Assembly: GCF_003248605.1 (NCBI RefSeq)
Contig: NZ_QFPF01000117.1
Location: 1-10,978 of the forward strand
Reading direction: 5' to 3'
DNA: 10,978 nucleotides
Source of the DNA: Microbacterium sp.
GTDB lineage: Bacteria; Actinomycetota; Actinomycetes; Actinomycetales; Microbacteriaceae
Every line of letters begins with the position of its first letter. The stretch's first letter is position 1. The translations under genes were made by a program, and so were the position numbers. Positions 7,559 through 10,978 of the stretch are shown here, in pieces. The notes beneath the pieces are model-generated. The model saw only the letters and a program-made list of their open reading frames with translations, was not told the DNA's origin and made no database searches.

Positions 7559-8499
7559 GATGTGTCGTTACTCCCGTGTGACAGGCCGAGCGAGACGAGC
7601 TTGTCGCGTACCTCGTCGACCGACTTCTGACCGAAATTGCGGATGTTCATGAGCTGCGTCTCGGAGAGGGCGACGAGCTCCGACACCGTGTTGATGCCCT
7701 CGCGCTTGAGGCAGTTGTACGAACGCACCGACAGATCGAGATCCTCGATCGGCATCGACAGCTCGTTCGAGAGCACGGTCTCGACCGGCGCGGGACCGAT
7801 CTCGATGCCCTCGGCCTCGACGTTCAGCTCGCGCGCGAGGCCGAACAGCTCGGTGAGGGTGCGCCCGGCGGAGGCCACGGCGTCACGGGGCGCGATCGAG
7901 GGCTTGGATTCGACGTCCAGCACCAGCTTGTCGAAGTCGGTGCGCTCACCGGCACGGGTCGCGTCCACGCGGTAGCTGACCTTGAGCACGGGCGAGTAGA
8001 TCGAGTCGATCGGAATCTGGCCGGCCTCGGCGTACTCGTTGCGGTTCTGGGTCGCCGACACGTAGCCGCGGCCGCGCTCGATCGTCAGCTCGAGCTCGAA
8101 CTTGGCGGTGTCGTTGAGGGTCGCGATGACCAGCTCGGGGTTGTGCACCTCGACGCCGGCGGGGGCGGAGATGTCGGCAGCGGTGACTTCGCCCGCGCCC
8201 GTCTTGCGCAGGTACGCGGTGATCGGCTCATCGCGCTCGCTCGAGACGACGAGCTGCTTGAGGTTCAGGATGATCTCGGTGACATCCTCCTTGACCCCGG
8301 GAATGGTGGTGAACTCGTGGAGGACGCCGTCGATGCGGATGCTCGTGACGGCCGCGCCGGGGATCGATGACAGGAGGCTGCGGCGAAGGGCGTTGCCGAT
8401 CGTGTATCCGAAACCGGGCTCCAGCGGCTCGATGACAAAACGGCTGCGGAACTCCGCGATCTTTTCCTCGGTCAGAGTGGGACGCTGTGCGATGAGCAC
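7405..8499 (-). CDS. rpoA: RNA polymerase subunit alpha, with aberrant out-of-frame C-terminus
   Basis: Alpha nucleates RNA polymerase assembly and contacts upstream DNA and activators. The GTG start at 8499 has AAAGGA about eight bases upstream. Residues 1-307 are normal: assembly domain with [20 protein letters not shown] (24-43), and the alpha-CTD with [14 protein letters not shown] (259-272, Arg259/Asn262/Cys263 equal to E. coli 265/268/269) and NFGQKS (288-293). After LVSLGLS (301-307, ending at base 7579) homology should continue for some 15-30 residues, but the frame reads [13 protein letters not shown]... and runs 154 bases into rplQ to a stop at 7405, giving 364 residues. A TAA in another frame at 7570-7568, nine bases before the rplQ ATG, is probably the original stop. 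A deletion of length 1 mod 3, or a sequence error, is likely at about 7579. Confidence 0.9.
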   Translation of the reverse strand: MLIAQRPTLTEEKIAEFRSRFVIEPLEPGFGYTIGNALRRSLLSSIPGAAVTSIRIDGVLHEFTTIPGVKEDVTEIILNLKQLVVSSERDEPITAYLRKTGAGEVTAADISAPAGVEVHNPELVIATLNDTAKFELELTIERGRGYVSATQNRNEYAEAGQIPIDSIYSPVLKVSYRVDATRAGERTDFDKLVLDVESKPSIAPRDAVASAGRTLTELFGLARELNVEAEGIEIGPAPVETVLSNELSMPIEDLDLSVRSYNCLKREGINTVSELVALSETQLMNIRNFGQKSVDEVRDKLVSLGLSHGSNDTSCPSPRRVPASEAAPLTSVCFLRTSPRPCSRTARSRRPRPRPSACVRSPSA

Positions 8500-8568
8500 T
8501 GTGTGTTCCTTTCGGCTAAGTGCCCGCTATATGACACTTGCATGGGTGAGGTGTTGAGTTTTTCTCGG

Positions 8569-8611
8569 GCGGATGCCGGCGGGCGGCGAGGCGCCGACGT
8601 GCAGCATCCGC
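8569..8611 (-). promoter_or_regulatory. Inverted repeat in the rpoA leader
   Basis: GCGGATGC (8569-8576) and GCATCCGC (8604-8611) form an 8-bp stem, and directly inside it CGGCG (8577-8581) pairs with CGCCG (8592-8596), leaving a one-sided 7-base bulge. It sits about 70 bases before the rpoA GTG, inside the 181-base rpsK-rpoA spacer. No strong promoter is visible downstream of it; only a CATATA-like AT-rich patch near 8529-8534. A role as an RNA leader element is inference. Confidence 0.5.
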
Positions 8612-8644
8612 GAAAATCCTGGCTCCGGTCAGCGGGGACCGGAA

Positions 8645-8672
8645 TGTCGGGACGCCCGAGGGCGCCCCGACA
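8645..8672 (-). terminator. Terminator- or attenuator-like hairpin after rpsK
   Basis: On the - strand the RNA can form a 12-bp stem from 8672-8661 and 8656-8645, with seven perfect outer pairs (UGUCGGG/CCCGACA), one G-U pair and four inner G-C pairs closed by a four-base loop. It starts eight bases after the rpsK stop. No U-run follows, so it may be a partial terminator, attenuator or processing signal between the S13-S11 genes and rpoA-rplQ. Confidence 0.6.
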
Positions 8673-8680
8673 GTTCGCGA

Positions 8681-9079
8681 TCAGACGCGACGGCGCTTGG
8701 GCGGGCGGCAGCCGTTGTGCGCCTGGGGCGTCACATCCTGAATGGATCCGACCTCGAGGCCCGCGGCGGTGAGCGAGCGGATCGCGGTCTCGCGGCCCGA
8801 GCCCGGGCCCTTCACGAAGACGTCGACCTTCTTCACGCCGTGCTCCTGCGCCTGGCGGGCGGCAGACTCGGCCGCCATGCCCGCGGCGTAGGGCGTCGAC
8901 TTGCGGGAGCCCTTGAAGCCCACGCCACCCGAGGAAGCCCAGCTGATGACAGCGCCCGTCGGGTCGGTGATCGAGACGATCGTGTTGTTGAACGTCGACT
9001 TGATGTGGGCGTGGCCCAGCGCGATGTTCTTCTTCTCCTTGCGGCGCGGCTTGCGCGCGGCGGTCTTGGCCTGTGCCAT
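8681..9079 (-). CDS. rpsK: 30S ribosomal protein S11
   Basis: S11 sits in the platform of the small subunit and binds 16S rRNA near the mRNA exit. The 132-residue protein is canonical: [20 protein letters not shown] (26-45), [18 protein letters not shown] (49-66), [17 protein letters not shown] (87-103), and the terminal [18 protein letters not shown]. The ATG at 9079 is preceded by AGGAG about ten bases away. It follows rpsM after 30 bases and is separated from rpoA by 181 bases that carry hairpins. In many bacteria rpsD lies between rpsK and rpoA; it is absent here, as in many Micrococcales. Confidence 0.98.
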   Translation of the reverse strand: MAQAKTAARKPRRKEKKNIALGHAHIKSTFNNTIVSITDPTGAVISWASSGGVGFKGSRKSTPYAAGMAAESAARQAQEHGVKKVDVFVKGPGSGRETAIRSLTAAGLEVGSIQDVTPQAHNGCRPPKRRRV

Positions 9080-9109
9080 GAGTTCTCTTCTCCTAAACCT
9101 GCGGCGCGC

Positions 9110-9490
9110 TTACTTGCGGCCGGCCTTCTTCTTGCCGGCGACGGTGCGCTTGGGGCCCTTGCGCGTGCGGGCGTTGGTCTTGGTGCGCTGACCGCGCACG
9201 GGCAGGCCGCGACGGTGCCGCAGGCCCTCGTAGGATCCGATCTCGACCTTGCGGCGGATGTCGGCGGCCACCTCGCGGCGAAGGTCACCCTCCACCTTGT
9301 AGGTGCCTTCGATGTGATCGCGGAGCGAGACGAGCTGCTCGTCGCTCAGGTCCTTGACCCGGATGTCGGGGCTGATGCCCGTGGCGGTGAGGATCTCGCT
9401 CGAGCGAGTGCGTCCCACGCCGTAGATGTAAGTGAGGGCGATCACCACGCGCTTGTCGCGCGGGATGTCGACGCCGGCCAGACGTGCCAT
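9110..9490 (-). CDS. rpsM: 30S ribosomal protein S13
   Basis: S13 is a head protein of the small subunit that contacts the 50S subunit (bridge B1) and tRNA in the P site. The 126-residue sequence is canonical: [20 protein letters not shown] at the start, [10 protein letters not shown] (21-30), the helix-two-turn-helix region, [20 protein letters not shown], and the basic tail [18 protein letters not shown] ending in a Lys-rich stretch. The ATG at 9490 has GGAG just upstream. It is cotranscribed with rpsK, 30 bases downstream. A 150-base spacer with two GC-rich hairpins separates it from rpmJ. Confidence 0.98.
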   Translation of the reverse strand: MARLAGVDIPRDKRVVIALTYIYGVGRTRSSEILTATGISPDIRVKDLSDEQLVSLRDHIEGTYKVEGDLRREVAADIRRKVEIGSYEGLRHRRGLPVRGQRTKTNARTRKGPKRTVAGKKKAGRK

Positions 9491-9534
9491 GTCATCTCCA
9501 GAGGAGTTCGAGGAGGTGTGGAGCAGGATCGGTG

Positions 9535-9575
9535 CCCGGGCCTCCGCCCCGGGGTGTCCCCCGCTCGAGAGCGGG
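9535..9575 (-). promoter_or_regulatory. Two adjacent GC-rich hairpins between rpmJ and rpsM
   Basis: Within the 150-base rpmJ-rpsM spacer, CCCGCT (9560-9565) and AGCGGG (9570-9575) form a perfect 6-bp stem with a CGAG loop. CCCGGG (9535-9540) pairs with CCCGGG (9548-9553) across a 7-base loop next to it. No U-run follows in the - direction. They may be attenuation or RNA-processing structures; the sequence does not show which. Confidence 0.5.
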
Positions 9576-9640
9576 ATCTGAAACTGCCGTTCTGTGTGTT
9601 GAGTTGTTCGTCTGCGCAGCCTTCAAGGGCCGCGGCCGAC

Positions 9641-9757
9641 TCAGCCCTGACGCTGCTTGTGGCGCGGGTTGGACTTGCAGATGACCATCACGCGCCCGTG
9701 GCGGCGGATCACCTTGCAGTGCTCGCAGATGGGCTTGACGCTCGGGTTGACCTTCAT
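9641..9757 (-). CDS. rpmJ: 50S ribosomal protein L36
   Basis: L36 is the smallest large-subunit protein, binding 23S rRNA near the peptidyl transferase region. This 38-residue gene reads [20 protein letters not shown] and then [18 protein letters not shown]. The zinc ligands Cys11, Cys14, Cys27 and His33 are all present, so it is the zinc-binding (C+) form. This is the usual housekeeping form beside infA, distinct from the zinc-free paralogue some bacteria express under zinc shortage. The ATG at 9757 has AGGAAA just upstream. It lies 73 bases after infA. Confidence 0.98.
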   Translation of the reverse strand: MKVNPSVKPICEHCKVIRRHGRVMVICKSNPRHKQRQG

Positions 9758-9789
9758 GATTTTCCTGTTTCGCTGTCTTCGTGCCTCGC

Positions 9790-9805
9790 GCGGGCGTGAG
9801 CCCGC
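9790..9805 (-). other. Small hairpin in the infA-rpmJ spacer
   Basis: GCGGGC (9790-9795) and GCCCGC (9800-9805) form a 6-bp stem with a GTGA loop, about 25 bases after the infA stop. It has no U-run and is too short for a confident terminator call. Confidence 0.35.
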
Positions 9806-9830
9806 CGGAGACCGTTACTTCTCGACCGGT

Positions 9831-10052
9831 CTAGCGATAGCGATAGACGATACGGCCGCGCGTGAGGTCGTAGGGGCTGAGCTCTACGACGACGCGGTCC
9901 TCGGGGATGATGCGGATGTAGTTCTGCCGCATCTTTCCCGAGATCGTGGCGAGGACCTTGTGCCCGTTGCTCAGCTCAACGCGGAACATCGCGTTGGGAA
10001 GCGCCTCGGAGATCACACCTTCGATCTCGATGACACCGTCTTTCTTGGCCAT
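9831..10052 (-). CDS. infA: Translation initiation factor IF-1
   Basis: IF-1 is a single OB-fold protein that binds the 30S A site and helps IF-2 and IF-3 during initiation. The 73-residue protein is full length and canonical: [20 protein letters not shown] at the start, [20 protein letters not shown] (22-41), then [20 protein letters not shown] and [12 protein letters not shown] at the end. The ATG at 10052 is certain from conservation. The Shine-Dalgarno sequence is weak (AAGCGAG), and a 7-bp hairpin lies 17 bases upstream. It heads the infA-rpmJ-rpsM-rpsK-rpoA-rplQ block and has its own promoter directly after the DsbA-type gene. Confidence 0.98.
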   Translation of the reverse strand: MAKKDGVIEIEGVISEALPNAMFRVELSNGHKVLATISGKMRQNYIRIIPEDRVVVELSPYDLTRGRIVYRYR

Positions 10053-10069
10053 ACACTCGCTTACGCCTG

Positions 10070-10087
10070 GCAGACCGGTCGGTCTGC
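10070..10087 (-). promoter_or_regulatory. Hairpin just upstream of the infA start
   Basis: GCAGACC (10070-10076) and GGTCTGC (10081-10087) form a perfect 7-bp stem with a 4-base loop, 17 bases before the infA ATG. Its position next to a weak Shine-Dalgarno sequence makes an effect on translation initiation possible, but that is inference. A wider inverted repeat (GGTGCC 10103-10108 with GGCACC 10144-10149) encloses further small stems upstream. Confidence 0.5.
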
Positions 10088-10157
10088 GGTGGATAGGTGG
10101 ATGGTGCCGGCATCTCGAGAGAGACACGCCGAAGAAGGCGCAAGGCACCAAAGATCT

Positions 10158-10186
10158 AGTGTACGTGATATCGCGCAACCCGGCAA
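10158..10186 (-). promoter_or_regulatory. Sigma-70-type promoter of infA and the ribosomal block
   Basis: On the - strand, TTGCCG (10186-10181) stands exactly 17 bases before TACACT (10163-10158), a good match to housekeeping actinobacterial promoters. It begins 15 bases after the stop of the DsbA-type gene and predicts a transcript start near 10151, leaving a leader of about 100 bases before infA. The -35 element overlaps an inverted repeat (CGGCA/TGCCG, 10181-10192). Confidence 0.72.
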
Positions 10187-10200
10187 ATGCCGCGCACCTC

Positions 10201-10881
10201 TCACCCGATCCGGTCGACGATGTCGAGCTGCGGGTCGCCCGTCAGCTCGATGCGCTCACCGTTCACCGTGACCGTCGGAGTCCCACGACTGCCGTTCTCG
10301 TCGGCGGGCATGTCGCCCGTCATCGCCGCGACGAAGCGATCGTAGGTGCGATCGGTGATGCACGCGGCGGCATCCTCCGCTCCCGCTTCGGCGGCGATGC
10401 CGATGATCTGCTCATTCGTCAGTCCAGCCGTGCCCTCTGCGGGCTGGTTCTCGTACATCGACACGACGAACGGCGTGACCGCCTCGGGAGCGGACTCCGC
10501 GACGCAGTACAGCGCATTCGCGGCACGTGTGGAGAACTCGGTCCCCTGCGAGTAGCGATCCAGGATCGCCACGGGGTGGTACTCGAGCGTGATCGATCCG
10601 TCGTCCACGAGATCCTGGAGCGTCTGACCGTAGATCTGCTCGAACTGGTTGCAGATCGGGCACATGAAATCGATGTAGGTCGCGACGACGTCGCCGCCAT
10701 CTCCCACCGAGATGGCGCCGGTGTCCGCGTTCACGATGCCCGAGTCGGGCGCCGGGCCCGCCGACGTCGCGCTGTTGTTGATCCAGACCACAGCCACCGC
10801 GGCGACCACGAGAACGGCGACGACGGCTATGGAGATCCAGATCGCGAACCAGTTCGTGCGCTTGCCTGCAGCTGCGGCCAT
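10201..10881 (-). CDS. Membrane-anchored DsbA-family thioredoxin-fold protein
   Basis: A 226-residue protein with one N-terminal membrane anchor (about 11-34, [20 protein letters not shown]) and an outside thioredoxin-like domain, probably a thiol oxidoreductase for exported proteins. The active site is Cys74-Pro-Ile-Cys77 in [12 protein letters not shown], and the cis-Pro loop is GTPTVTVNG with Pro202. Between them lies a helical insert as in DsbA-type proteins, with two more cysteines (126 and 174) that may form a structural disulfide. The ATG at 10881 has GAGGGA about nine bases upstream. It starts 20 bases after the stop of the previous - strand gene, so it is probably cotranscribed with it, and ends just before the infA promoter. 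Whether it oxidises or isomerises disulfides is not shown. Confidence 0.9.
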   Translation of the reverse strand: MAAAAGKRTNWFAIWISIAVVAVLVVAAVAVVWINNSATSAGPAPDSGIVNADTGAISVGDGGDVVATYIDFMCPICNQFEQIYGQTLQDLVDDGSITLEYHPVAILDRYSQGTEFSTRAANALYCVAESAPEAVTPFVVSMYENQPAEGTAGLTNEQIIGIAAEAGAEDAAACITDRTYDRFVAAMTGDMPADENGSRGTPTVTVNGERIELTGDPQLDIVDRIG

Positions 10882-10901
10882 CGGTGTCGTTCCCTCGCGA
10901 C

Positions 10902-10978
10902 TCAGGAGATCGGCGCGGGTGTCACGCCGAAGGGCGCGAGGCCTGCGGCCCCGCCGTCGGGCGCCGTGAGCACCCAGA
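10902..10978 (-). CDS. C-terminal fragment of an upstream gene, possibly methionine aminopeptidase
   Basis: An open - strand frame runs in from the window edge to a TGA at 10904-10902. It encodes WVLTAPDGGAAGLAPFGVTP followed by APIS. The 'VLTAPDGG...' ending is like the C-terminal tail of actinobacterial type I methionine aminopeptidases, and map commonly lies upstream of infA in the secY-adk-map-infA order. Only 24 residues are visible and no catalytic residue is included, so the identity rests mainly on position. Confidence 0.5.
   Translation of the reverse strand, partial: WVLTAPDGGAAGLAPFGVTPAPIS

Noticed and set aside
7405..7578. The 57-residue extension of the rpoA frame as a genuine conserved C-terminus
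   Set aside because: It overlaps the well-conserved start of rplQ in another frame and its basic, Ser/Arg/Pro-rich composition is that of an off-frame reading of GC-rich DNA. I keep it only as the literal reading of the frame.
4838..7630. A 930-residue + strand open frame across the acyltransferase and into the ribosomal genes
   Set aside because: It is Arg/Pro-rich low-complexity shadow sequence that overlaps the acyltransferase in another frame and runs antisense to rplQ; no domain is recognisable.
8573..9799. A 408-residue + strand open frame over rpsK, rpsM and rpmJ
   Set aside because: Antisense to three canonical ribosomal protein genes; composition is that of shadow sequence.

Overview
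The window is high-GC actinobacterial chromosome, most likely from a Microbacteriaceae member (Microbacterium-like). This is inferred from codon use, GTG starts, the order of the ribosomal genes (infA-rpmJ-rpsM-rpsK-rpoA-rplQ with no rpsD before rpoA), and an L17 with a long Ala/Glu-rich tail. No mobile element, tRNA, rRNA or CRISPR array was seen.

Left part, + strand (1-3508): four tightly packed genes, the end of a cell-surface nucleotide-sugar operon that starts before the window. They are the 3' part of a glucose-1-phosphate cytidylyltransferase (rfbF), an extended SDR epimerase/dehydratase/ketoreductase, an RmlC-like 3,5-epimerase, and a homoserine-dehydrogenase-like NAD(P) enzyme with a C-terminal SAF domain (COG4091 type, the family of Brucella DRL). 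The last two genes each start on a GTG that overlaps the previous stop. Together they suggest a CDP-linked unusual sugar. The operon ends at a strong hairpin terminator shared with a convergent GT4-type glycosyltransferase (3612-4715, - strand).

Middle (4716-6971): a divergent 243-bp spacer separates the glycosyltransferase from a + strand membrane acyltransferase (acyltransferase-3 plus SGNH hydrolase domain), the kind of protein that O-acylates surface glycans. Its start has no visible ribosome-binding site and sits after three tandem copies of a 10-bp unit. It ends in a 13-bp-stem hairpin that faces the ribosomal operon.

Right part, - strand (6998-10978, read right to left): a short C-terminal fragment, probably methionine aminopeptidase; a membrane-anchored DsbA-type thioredoxin-fold protein; then infA with its own good promoter and a structured leader, rpmJ, rpsM, rpsK, rpoA and rplQ. 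The spacers upstream of rpsM and rpoA carry GC-rich hairpins.

The two points most worth checking are these. (1) The rpoA frame loses its normal C-terminal tail right after the alpha-CTD and runs 154 bp into rplQ in the wrong frame. This looks like a frame-disrupting deletion or assembly error. (2) A DRL/COG4091 enzyme is embedded in a CDP-sugar operon, where a carbon-skeleton rearrangement of a sugar is a reasonable hypothesis.
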